From positions 1 to 16,848 of the forward strand of contig CAITSH010000020.1 of assembly GCA_903895005.1 (NCBI GenBank): a stretch of DNA of 16,848 bases, given 5' to 3'. Made by a program: the position numbers and the translations under genes. Within the stretch, counting starts at the first letter, position 1. Each line of letters starts with the position of its first letter. The DNA is from an uncultured Pseudomonadota bacterium. GTDB taxonomy: Bacteria; Pseudomonadota; Gammaproteobacteria; Burkholderiales; SG8-39. The notes beneath the pieces were generated by a model. The model saw only the letters and a program-made list of their open reading frames with translations, was not told where the DNA came from and made no database searches. Positions 1 through 6,943 of this stretch are shown here, in pieces.

Positions 1-1267
1 CCATTTCACCCGCCGAATCCGAAAGCAGGAAAACATAGAGATTGCGCCCCAGGCCGGTTTCGCGCATGGCCCGGCACAAGGCGCGACCATCCATTCCCGG
101 CAGGGCCAGATCCGCGATCAGGACCTGCGGCCTGAATTCAAGCGCAACGCCGAGCGCGTCGCTGCCAGTTCGCACCAGTTCGACCATATGCCCGGCGGCC
201 TCAAGCGTATTCTTTAATACACGACACCCTGCCGAATCCGCGTCGGCAACCAGGATGCGCAGCGGCACCTCGGTTCCGGACGGCTCATCAGGTCGCGCCG
301 GTTCGGCGCCGCACTGGCGCAATTCGTGCACCAGGTCGCCGGTATCCGTCGTGGCCACACTGAGGACATGCCCCCATTCGCGCCATTGCGCCGCGATTTC
401 ACCCGCGAGCGTACTCATCGTCTCGGCGTCGATGCCAACCCGGCCCGCGTCGGCGAGCAACACCGGAAGTTGCTCGCGCCTTTGCGCGCCGTCGGAAAGG
501 CAAAACGCGGCAAGCGCCTCGGCCAGCATGAGACCACCCTGAATCGCGCGAACGCGCTCGGATACCTGATCGTGCCCGCGAAACTGGCCCGAGACGGAGC
601 GAATCGCATCAATAAACAGCTCCGGCAGACCCCAATCATGCAGCATCATCGCGGACATCTCGACGTGGTTCAATCCGAAGCGCTCAAGTTCCAGCGCGCA
701 AATATCCTCGTCCGTCTGTACATCGGCCTCGTCAAGCAGCTTGCCGTATCCTTCCGGATAGAGCGTCGCAAATGCGAGGCGGCCTATGTCAGCGAGAAGT
801 CCGCAGGCGAATATCTCGTCTGGCGCCGCCATGCGGGTTTGCCGAGCCACGCCTTGCGCGGCCAGCGCGACCAGGAGCGAACGTGACCAGAACCCCTGAT
901 AGTCAAACCGCGCGCAGCCACCGCTGCTGTAATCGGAAATAAGCGAAAAGCCAAGGGCTAGCTGGCGAACCGAAGCAAGGCCAAGCACCGTAACGGCATC
1001 GTTGATCGAGGCGACCGGGCGGCGCGCGCCGTTTGAGGCGCTATTGGCTGTCTTGAGTAGACGCCCGGATAGCGCAGGATCCGCGCGCAGCGCCTGCGCG
1101 ATCTGCAACACCGTGACGTCGTCGCGTCGTGTGAGGCGCATAATCTCAAGCGCCACCCCCTTGGGCGAGGGCAAGGGTCCGGCGGCCGCGACAAGTTCAG
1201 GTTGCAGCGTGGGCTCGTTCGAGGCGTGGGGCAGCGCCAGATCAAGATGCACGTCGTCACGCCTCAT
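1..1267 (-). CDS. HDOD domain plus receiver domain signalling protein (3' end beyond window)
   Basis: Translating the minus strand from the ATG at 1267 gives 422 open codons to the left edge, so the C-terminus is missing. Residues about 25-230 look like an HDOD domain, a catalytically dead HD-like output module common in bacterial signalling. Visible marks are an ALRADPALSGRLLKTANSA stretch near 59-77, the INDAV..LG segment near 88-96, and CGLLADIGRLA near 155-165. From about 336 a receiver domain begins (LRILVADADSAG) with acidic residues D341 and D343, a phospho-acceptor D386 in LIADLALPGMDG, and S416 near the edge. Known relatives with HDOD-REC often carry a further output such as GGDEF; whether this one does cannot be seen. 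The start is supported by a G-rich ribosome-binding site just upstream. An in-frame GTG 15 codons earlier is a less likely alternative. It is divergent from the kinase/regulator pair, so a shared phosphorelay is plausible but inferred. Confidence 0.85.
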   Translation of the reverse strand, partial: MRRDDVHLDLALPHASNEPTLQPELVAAAGPLPSPKGVALEIMRLTRRDDVTVLQIAQALRADPALSGRLLKTANSASNGARRPVASINDAVTVLGLASVRQLALGFSLISDYSSGGCARFDYQGFWSRSLLVALAAQGVARQTRMAAPDEIFACGLLADIGRLAFATLYPEGYGKLLDEADVQTDEDICALELERFGLNHVEMSAMMLHDWGLPELFIDAIRSVSGQFRGHDQVSERVRAIQGGLMLAEALAAFCLSDGAQRREQLPVLLADAGRVGIDAETMSTLAGEIAAQWREWGHVLSVATTDTGDLVHELRQCGAEPARPDEPSGTEVPLRILVADADSAGCRVLKNTLEAAGHMVELVRTGSDALGVALEFRPQVLIADLALPGMDGRALCRAMRETGLGRNLYVFLLSDSAGEM

Positions 1268-1282
1268 GCTGCCCCCCCCTTT
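1267..1282 (-). promoter_or_regulatory. Ribosome-binding site with G8 homopolymer
   Basis: On the minus strand the ATG at 1267 is preceded by AAAGGGGGGGGCAGC. A run of eight G (1272-1279 as C on the plus strand) ends four bases before the start codon. It is the only purine-rich anti-16S match near this start, so it decides the start choice. The homopolymer makes the exact pairing register ambiguous. Confidence 0.5.
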
Positions 1283-1327
1283 GGGCCAGGCCGCTTCCCG
1301 GCGCGCTCGCACTTTGGCGCAGCAAGG

Positions 1328-1341
1328 CAGAGTCGACTCTG
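1328..1341. repeat. 14-bp perfect palindrome in divergent spacer
   Basis: CAGAGTCGACTCTG reads the same on both strands. Interrupted flanking arms GCAA (1322-1325) and TTGC (1342-1345) extend the dyad with a two-base asymmetry. It lies 60 bp upstream of the HDOD gene start and about 215 bp upstream of the kinase start. A dimeric regulator such as the NarL-type protein encoded nearby could bind here. The palindrome is seen directly; the operator role is inferred. Confidence 0.5.
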
Positions 1342-1399
1342 TTGCGACAACGCGGCGGCGGACATGACTGGGATTCTTGCTTTCAAGGCGCTCGACTTC

Positions 1400-1429
1400 T
1401 TGATTATTAGGAATTCGTATCACTATCTT
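1400..1429 (+). promoter_or_regulatory. Candidate sigma-70 promoter for kinase/regulator pair
   Basis: The hexamers TTGATT (1400-1405) and TATCTT (1424-1429) are 18 bp apart in the only AT-rich patch of the 290-bp divergent spacer. That would put transcription start about 120 bp upstream of the kinase ATG. The -10 match is imperfect. The same patch on the minus strand has a weak FliA-like arrangement, TAAAGATA (1431-1424) and CCTAATAA (1411-1404) with a 12-bp spacer, so it could hold overlapping divergent promoters. Confidence 0.3.
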
Positions 1430-1557
1430 TAGCGGAACAGAGCGGGGAATCCGCGCCAATTCAAACCCTGCCCCCGCGTCTCCTAGCCGCGCATTCGGGA
1501 AACACAACTCGGTGCCTACTTGCTACATCGGATGGGCTGCCGGATACTTGAGGACAA

Positions 1558-3087
1558 ATGAGCACCCACACGGAAAATATCCTGCCGATGACCCCGCCGG
1601 CCGCCGGCAAGGACGGCGTATTGCGGCTTCTGGTCGTCGAGGATTCGGACGCAGACTACGAATTGCTGCTGATTTTGCTGCGCAAATCTGGGTTTTCCCC
1701 CGCCGGCATGCGGGTCGAGAATGAAACCGAAATGCGCCAGGTGCTGGAGAGCCGCAATTGGGACCTGGTCATCGCAGACAACCACCTTCCCACGTTTTCG
1801 GCCGAGGCGGCACTACGGGTGTTGCGCGACATGCGCCTCGACCTGCCCTTCATCATCGTTTCGGGCGCGATGCAGGAGGAGGCGGCGATTGCCGCGATGC
1901 TCGCCGGCGCAGACGACTACATCACCAAATCGCGCCTCGCGCGCCTGGTTCCGGCCATCGAGCGCAGCCTGCGGGCGGCCGAAAGCCGCCGATTGCAGCG
2001 CGAGGCCGAACAGGCCCTGCGGGGCAACATCGCCCGCCTCCAAGGGCTCGCGGCCAATATCCCGGGCATGCTTTTTGAAGCGCGTTTCATCGAAAAGGAA
2101 CTGCGCTTCATGTACGTCAGCGAGGGATCGCAATCATTGCTTGGCATCGCGCCCTTGGTGCTGCAAGAGGTGCCCGGCCTTCTGCTGCAGCTTATCGACC
2201 CTGCAGATCGTGACGCCCTGCTCGATCGACTGGAAACGACGTCGCTGATGCCGGGCATCATCCAGTGGGAGGGGCGCGCACGTGCCAGCAACGAAGACGG
2301 CAACATGCGCTGGATCCAGATCGGCGCCAGTCCCAGCCTCGGGCCCGACGGCTTGCTGCGCTGGACCGGCGTGATTACAGACATTACCGCGCTCAAACGC
2401 GCGGAACAGGAACTCGGGCAGTCACGCGACGAACTGCGCGCGCTGTCGGCACACCTTGCGCAGATCCGCGAAAGCGAACGGGCCCGTATCGCGCGCGAAA
2501 TACATGACGACATCGGCGGCCTGCTCACCGGCTTGCGCGCCGACCTGTCCTGGCTCAAACGGCGGGTCGGCGGTGATCCGGCCATAGGCGAAAAACTTTT
2601 GTACATGAACGAACTCGTCGACTCGGCGGCCGGGGCGAGCATGCGCATCGTTCGCGACCTGCGCCCGGCGGTTCTTGATTTCGGCTTCGCCTACGCAATG
2701 CACTGGCTCGCGACCGACTTCAACCGCCATTCGGACATGAACTGCGAATTCTCCTGCAACAATGAAGAGGCCGATATTGACCGCGAACGCGCGGCGCCGG
2801 TTTTTCGGATATTCCAGGAGCTGCTGACCAATATCACCAAGCATTCGGGTGCCCAGCAAGTCCGCGCCGACCTGAACATCAGCGATGAGATCGTTTCCCT
2901 TGAAGTGCAGGACGACGGCATTGGCATAGCGCGGCCGGACCGCCGTAGAGCAGAGTCGTTTGGCATTCGCGGCATGCAGGAGCGCGCCCTTGAACTGGGG
3001 GGTAAGTTCAGCATCGACCCGCTCGACGGGGGGGGAACGCTCGCGCGCCTTGAGGTGCCGCGGCAGGCGCGAGCCGGTAATGTGTAG
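1558..3087 (+). CDS. Soluble NarX/DegS-type sensor histidine kinase with N-terminal receiver and PAS-like domains
   Basis: This 509-aa protein has no signal peptide or membrane segment, so it should sense in the cytoplasm or take phosphate from a partner. A receiver domain covers about 22-140: LLVVEDSDAD with E28, D29 and D31, phospho-acceptor D74 in VIADNHLP, and K124 in DDYITK. Residues about 155-285 look PAS-like, ending in the typical WTGVITDITALKRAE. A HisKA_3 dimerisation/phosphotransfer helix follows with ARIAREIHDDIGG, phospho-acceptor His H316. The HATPase has an N box ELLTNITKHSG (421-431), a G1 box DDGIGI (452-457) and a G2 box SFGIRGMQERA (467-477). The start follows TTGAGGA with short spacing. 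It is almost certainly cotranscribed with the downstream LuxR-type regulator, its likely phosphotransfer partner. A receiver ahead of the kinase core suggests input from another kinase. The signal is unknown. A G8 tract at 3028-3035 lies in codons 491-493. Confidence 0.93.
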   Translation: MSTHTENILPMTPPAAGKDGVLRLLVVEDSDADYELLLILLRKSGFSPAGMRVENETEMRQVLESRNWDLVIADNHLPTFSAEAALRVLRDMRLDLPFIIVSGAMQEEAAIAAMLAGADDYITKSRLARLVPAIERSLRAAESRRLQREAEQALRGNIARLQGLAANIPGMLFEARFIEKELRFMYVSEGSQSLLGIAPLVLQEVPGLLLQLIDPADRDALLDRLETTSLMPGIIQWEGRARASNEDGNMRWIQIGASPSLGPDGLLRWTGVITDITALKRAEQELGQSRDELRALSAHLAQIRESERARIAREIHDDIGGLLTGLRADLSWLKRRVGGDPAIGEKLLYMNELVDSAAGASMRIVRDLRPAVLDFGFAYAMHWLATDFNRHSDMNCEFSCNNEEADIDRERAAPVFRIFQELLTNITKHSGAQQVRADLNISDEIVSLEVQDDGIGIARPDRRRAESFGIRGMQERALELGGKFSIDPLDGGGTLARLEVPRQARAGNV

Positions 3088-3096
3088 AATAGCCCC

Positions 3097-3729
3097 ATGA
3101 TTCGAGTCGTGCTTATTGATGATCACACCGTCGTACGCAGGGGCATCCGCCAGATCCTGTCCGACAGCGACAATATAGAGGTTGTCGGCGAGGCGTCCAA
3201 CGCCGGTGAAATGATGCAAACCCTGCGCGCTGTCGCCTGCGACGTCCTGCTACTCGACATTTCGATGCCCGGAAAGAACGGCATCGATGCGCTCAAGTCG
3301 GTCAAAAAGGAGTGGCCCAAGCTGCATGTGCTGATGCTCTCGATGTACCCGGAGGACCAGTTCGCCTTGCGAGCCCTTCGCGCCGGCGCCGCCGGTTACC
3401 TCACCAAGCACAGCCCGCCCGAAAAAGTAATCGAAGCGGTCCACCGCCTTGCTTCGGGCAAAAAGTACATCACCCCGGAAACAGCCGAATCGCTTGCCGG
3501 CGTTCTTGACGTCAACCCGGACCAGCCCCCGCACGAACTGCTGTCGGACCGCGAGTTTCAGACGCTGCGCTTTATCGCATCTGGAAAAACACTGTCCGAA
3601 GTGGCGGAGACCCTTTGCATCAGCCCTAAAACGGTGAGCGTGTACCGTGCACGCCTTCTCGAAAAAATGAAGCTCAAGAATAATTCAGAGCTGACGCACT
3701 ACGCGATCAAGGCCGGCCTCATCGATTAA
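3097..3729 (+). CDS. NarL/FixJ-family two-component response regulator
   Basis: This 210-aa protein has the usual two-domain layout. The receiver (about 1-120) starts IRVVLIDDHTVVRRG, with D8 and D9 in the acidic pocket, phospho-acceptor D54 in LLLDISMPGKNG, S82 in the LMLSMYPED switch region, and K104 in GYLTKHSP. The C-terminal LuxR-type helix-turn-helix (about 146-205) shows LSDREFQTLRFIASGKTL and the recognition-helix segment ISPKTVSVYRARLLEKM. It should bind DNA as a phosphorylated dimer and regulate transcription. It starts 9 nt after the kinase stop with no clear Shine-Dalgarno sequence, which suggests translational coupling to the kinase. Target genes are not shown by the sequence; the divergent spacer palindrome and the flagellar genes are only candidates. 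Confidence 0.95.
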   Translation: MIRVVLIDDHTVVRRGIRQILSDSDNIEVVGEASNAGEMMQTLRAVACDVLLLDISMPGKNGIDALKSVKKEWPKLHVLMLSMYPEDQFALRALRAGAAGYLTKHSPPEKVIEAVHRLASGKKYITPETAESLAGVLDVNPDQPPHELLSDREFQTLRFIASGKTLSEVAETLCISPKTVSVYRARLLEKMKLKNNSELTHYAIKAGLID

Positions 3730-3734
3730 GCTTT

Positions 3735-3763
3735 CCCTGCTGCACTGCTTGGCGGGGTATTTT
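3735..3763 (+). terminator. Candidate intrinsic terminator after the response regulator
   Basis: Six bases after the regulator stop, CCCTGC (3735-3740) can pair with GCGGGG (3752-3757), including one G-U pair, across an 11-nt loop. TATTTT follows (3758-3763). The stem is short and the T tract is interrupted, so strength is uncertain. The position between convergent genes fits. Confidence 0.38.
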
Positions 3764-3781
3764 ACGAAACAAGCATGCCAG

Positions 3782-3812
3782 CTGGAAACCGTCGCCAGTC
3801 GGGGCTTTCCAG
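3782..3812. repeat. Inverted repeat between convergent genes
   Basis: CTGGAAA (3782-3788) and TTTCCAG (3806-3812) form a perfect 7-bp inverted repeat around a 17-nt loop. It begins 3 nt beyond the diguanylate cyclase stop on the minus strand. It might serve as a weak terminator for that gene, but no strong T run follows in either direction. Confidence 0.25.
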
Positions 3813-3815
3813 GCA

Positions 3816-5600
3816 TTACGCCGGTATCACACGGTTCTTTCCTGTGCGTTTTGCCTCGTACAAGGCGGCGTCGGCGCGGGCCACCAGCACCTGTTGCACC
3901 TCCCCGACCCGGCGTTCGGTGACGCCAGCGCTGAAGGTGATCAGCACCTTTTCGTTGTTGTACATGAAAAAGCGCCGCGTCAATTCGCGCTGCACCCGCA
4001 CCATCACCTGCATCGCCTCATCGAGTCCGACCTCGGGCAGCAGGATCACGAACTCCTCGCCACCGTAGCGAGCAACGACATCCGAGGGGCGCAGTGTGGC
4101 ACGCACAATGCCGGCAAGGTGCACCAGTGCATCATCGCCGGCGACATGGCCGAGGCGGTCGTTGAGATTCTTGAAATTGTCCACATCGAGCACCGACAGG
4201 CAGATCGGCACGCCACGGCGTTCGCAACGCGCCGTCTCGACGGCCCACGCCTCTTCGAACCCGCGCCGGTTGAGCACATGCGTGAGAGGATCCTCGCGCA
4301 CCAGAGCACTCACCTGCTCGAGTTCCTGTTGCAGCGTGACGATACGCTGCTCGTAGCCCTGGGCCTGATGGCGCGCATTATCAAGTTCGTCGCGCGCGCG
4401 CAGCATGTCGGTTTGGATCCCGCGCGTGTCGGTCATCACCTGGCCGAGAATTTCCCCGAGTTGCCCGATGTCATCAGCCTGCTTGAGGCGCTCGCTGTGC
4501 TTACTGATGCGGTCATGGTAATCACCGGTGTGTGAAGCCACCTCTCCAAGCCGAACGATAAAGGTGGCAAGCAGGTCCTTGAGCGCGGCCTTGGCCTGGT
4601 CGAGCCCGTGCTTGAGCGTACCCTGCTTATAGACCACCTCGCGGAATCCGAGCTCCACGTCGCGGATTGCCTTGGCCTCGAGAGGGCCTGACACCAGGCC
4701 GCGCAGGCGCTCGAGTTGTCCGTGCAGCCAGCGGTCGTCCGCAACCAGTTCTCCCACATTATTAAGAACCATTTCCACCAGCCCGAGCAGGGCCTGCATC
4801 AGTTGCGCCTGGCTTTCACCCGAGAGCTCAAGACGTATCCAGAGCTGTTTCAGGTCCACCGCAAACTGCTCAACCTGTGCAGGCGTGCCGGCAGCGCGGG
4901 CGCGCTTCGCGAGCGACTGCGCCTCCGCCATCAACGCCGGACTGTAACCGAGTCGCTCAACGACGCCAAACTGCAGCGTGCTCGCCAATAGCTCCCTGAG
5001 CACACGAGCCGCTTCGCGATCGGAGCCGACCCTGACTGGTTCGAACGCGGCCTCGCGCGCACTGCGATCCACCACTTCGGGACTCACGGCGACCAGCTCC
5101 CCGGGCTTCGTAGTTTGCTGCGTCGCATCCGACCAGGACTTGGCCAGCCCCGCGAGTCTTGCGAAAAGTTTTTCCGAGTCACTGCCAAAGGACTTCAGCA
5201 CGTGCTCAAGGCTTTCGCGCTTGCGCGCGAGGGTCAGCGAAATATGCCTTACCTCAAGACCGCGCAATACGTTGGAAATCAGGTCCGCCCAGTTCGCATC
5301 GCGCCCTCCGGACTTTGCCGCAGAGCCGCCGATCACGCCAAGCAGGTCACGCGCGGCCAGCCAGTCCCGGGACGCAAGCGCCTGGCCCAGCTTGGTTACC
5401 GCGGTTTGCGGCAACTCGGGTGCCAGCCTCGCCAGCAAGCGCCGCGCATCGGAGGCGCCGTTCACACCCACCTCGCCGGAAATCTTTCCGTACAGATCGG
5501 CATAATTGTCAGGCGTAGGCACCAGCCGCTGCAATGCGAGTTGGCGGATGGTCTCGCGTGCGACGTCGGTCGGGTTGTTCGGTACGGGCGTGTTCTGCAT
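3816..5600 (-). CDS. Cytoplasmic diguanylate cyclase (GGDEF domain, long helical N-terminus)
   Basis: The 594-aa product should condense two GTP into c-di-GMP. The GGDEF domain covers about 437-594: it opens DPLTHVLNRRGFEEA, has metal-binding D472 in LDVDNFKNLND, and the active-site loop RYGGEEFVILLPE with GGEEF at 513-517. RPSD at 504-507 lies exactly five residues before the active site, the place of the RxxD product-inhibition site, so feedback control looks intact. There is no EAL domain, signal peptide or transmembrane segment. The first 430 residues are mostly helical and unassigned. They include an N-terminal TIRQLALQRLVPTPDNY-type stretch (residues 17-33) and a probable coiled coil (about 375-435) that could mediate dimerisation. 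It lies 125 nt downstream of flgL in the same orientation, with its own FliA-like promoter candidate. Cyclase activity is strongly supported; a flagellar role is inferred from position. Confidence 0.93.
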   Translation of the reverse strand: MQNTPVPNNPTDVARETIRQLALQRLVPTPDNYADLYGKISGEVGVNGASDARRLLARLAPELPQTAVTKLGQALASRDWLAARDLLGVIGGSAAKSGGRDANWADLISNVLRGLEVRHISLTLARKRESLEHVLKSFGSDSEKLFARLAGLAKSWSDATQQTTKPGELVAVSPEVVDRSAREAAFEPVRVGSDREAARVLRELLASTLQFGVVERLGYSPALMAEAQSLAKRARAAGTPAQVEQFAVDLKQLWIRLELSGESQAQLMQALLGLVEMVLNNVGELVADDRWLHGQLERLRGLVSGPLEAKAIRDVELGFREVVYKQGTLKHGLDQAKAALKDLLATFIVRLGEVASHTGDYHDRISKHSERLKQADDIGQLGEILGQVMTDTRGIQTDMLRARDELDNARHQAQGYEQRIVTLQQELEQVSALVREDPLTHVLNRRGFEEAWAVETARCERRGVPICLSVLDVDNFKNLNDRLGHVAGDDALVHLAGIVRATLRPSDVVARYGGEEFVILLPEVGLDEAMQVMVRVQRELTRRFFMYNNEKVLITFSAGVTERRVGEVQQVLVARADAALYEAKRTGKNRVIPA

Positions 5601-5640
5601 TCAGCGATCCGGCGGTAGGCGTATCAGGATGAGACTAGGG

Positions 5641-5667
5641 CTATCGTATGCAGCATGACTCGTTTTA
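5641..5667 (-). promoter_or_regulatory. Candidate FliA (sigma-28) promoter for the diguanylate cyclase gene
   Basis: On the minus strand TAAA (5667-5664) is followed after exactly 15 bases by TACGATAG (5648-5641). The enterobacterial FliA consensus is TAAA-N15-GCCGATAA; the -10 part matches five of eight bases, including the CGATA core. Transcription would start about 35 nt upstream of the ATG at 5600. It lies in the only sizeable gap between flgL and the cyclase. The spacing and CGATA core are supportive, but the match could be chance. Confidence 0.35.
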
Positions 5668-5725
5668 ATCTTAGGAAAAGGCTCCGATTAAGGTGCCAGC
5701 TTGAGCCCCCGGGGCCATGTACGGT

Positions 5726-6937
5726 TCAGATGAAATCAAACAGGCTCAGCTTGGTGATCTTGGCGTATGACTGCTGCGCCGCCGTCAGTGACTGCTGCTG
5801 CGCATTGAGTTCACTGATAGATGCGGTGTAATCGACGTCCCGCTGCCTGGACAAATCGGTTTTGTATACGAGGCTCTGGTTTGAGTTGACGGCGGCGAGC
5901 GCGTCAACTTCAGCCATGCGCGTGCCTACATCGGTGTGGGTGATCTGGAGCTTGTCAAAAGCGTGGTCCAGATTCGCCATCGATTGCGAAAGCCCCATGG
6001 CGAGGCGCGCCCTCGCACCGTCGGTGGATGCGCTGGTATTGAGCAGCGCAATCGCGCCCGCCAGCGTGGAAAACACGCTTTGCGTGGCGCTGGGCGACAC
6101 ATTGAAGGTATCGCCTGCGACCGGAGCGCCTTCGATGGACATTTGCATGCCCGCAAAGCTGATAGGACCGCCGCTCGTAAACGCATTGCCCGCGCTCACC
6201 GTGGTGGATGCTGTCGTATCCACCACATCGTAGGTGGTCGCCCCGGCGCTCACGTTGAACTGGATCTGGTAGTTGTGGCCTGTAAGGGCACCCGGGTTGG
6301 AAACCGCCCCCAAATTGATGATGCCGGTTCCCGCGTTGGTGGCACCGCCGGAAGTCGCAAAGACGCCGTTTCCGGTTCGAACGCGCTCAAACAAGTCCGA
6401 TCCGTTGTCGCTGGCCGCAAGCTGGCGCGAGGCGGAGACCTGGATCAGGCGCTGCCCCTGGTCACCGTTGTAGGTAGCGCCATTTGCAGTGACTGTAAAG
6501 GGAGCGGTCGCGTCCTGCCCGCCGGAAAACAGATACTTTCCGTCGCCGTCCTTTGAGTTGGCCAGTGCGATAAGCTGGTGGTAGGTCGACTGCAGTTGCG
6601 TCGCGATCACGGCGCGATCCTGGTTCCCAAGGACACCGTTACCGGCCTCGACGATGGCGGCGCGCGCCTGATTGTAGACATCGGTCATCGAGGTGAGCAC
6701 GCTCTCCGACAAGTCGAGACGGCTCCCCAGCATCGTCTGATTGCGCGCGTACTGGGTGTTCAGCTCGTCGGCCTGCTGGGTGCGCAAGGACTCGGCCGAG
6801 GCCACGGGGTCGTCCGACGGCGACAACACCCTGCGCCCGGTCGCCAGTTGCTCCTGGGTCTTGACCAGCGCGGCCTGGTTTTTTTGCATGGACTCGACGC
6901 CCTGGTCATACATCCACTTGGTCGCAATGCGCAACAT
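5726..6937 (-). CDS. flgL: Flagellar hook-filament junction protein FlgL (HAP3)
   Basis: This 403-aa protein is the second hook-associated protein, joining hook to filament outside the cell after type III export. The N-terminus MLRIATKWMYDQGVESMQ and the ATGRRVLSPSDDPVASAES segment (32-50) are typical of FlgL/flagellin helical D0-D1 domains. The C-terminal helix LNAQQQSLTAAQQSYAKI (382-399) closes the pair. It is longer than the enteric protein of about 317 aa because the middle carries extra beta-rich sequence, including the GAPVAGDTFNVSPS motif near 270-283. There is no signal peptide, as expected for type III export. It starts 6 nt after the flgK stop with GGGGTGA upstream, so it is cotranscribed with flgK. 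It is the last flg gene of the cluster. Confidence 0.96.
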   Translation of the reverse strand: MLRIATKWMYDQGVESMQKNQAALVKTQEQLATGRRVLSPSDDPVASAESLRTQQADELNTQYARNQTMLGSRLDLSESVLTSMTDVYNQARAAIVEAGNGVLGNQDRAVIATQLQSTYHQLIALANSKDGDGKYLFSGGQDATAPFTVTANGATYNGDQGQRLIQVSASRQLAASDNGSDLFERVRTGNGVFATSGGATNAGTGIINLGAVSNPGALTGHNYQIQFNVSAGATTYDVVDTTASTTVSAGNAFTSGGPISFAGMQMSIEGAPVAGDTFNVSPSATQSVFSTLAGAIALLNTSASTDGARARLAMGLSQSMANLDHAFDKLQITHTDVGTRMAEVDALAAVNSNQSLVYKTDLSRQRDVDYTASISELNAQQQSLTAAQQSYAKITKLSLFDFI

Positions 6938-6943
6938 GGCGGT

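Noticed and set aside
42..886. Plus-strand frames of 166 and 186 codons near the left edge
   Set aside because: They are antisense to the HDOD-receiver gene, whose frame is open from 1267 to the edge and carries two recognisable domains.
2422..3219. A 265-codon minus-strand open frame across the kinase and regulator
   Set aside because: It lies opposite conserved kinase boxes and the regulator start and shows no domain; it is a shadow frame.
5690..5725. GC-rich self-complementary stretch after flgL (CCCCGGGG near 5706-5713)
   Set aside because: The palindrome has no loop and no T run directly after it, so I do not call it a terminator. A 5-bp GGCTC/GAGCC stem before TTTT has an 18-nt loop and is too weak.
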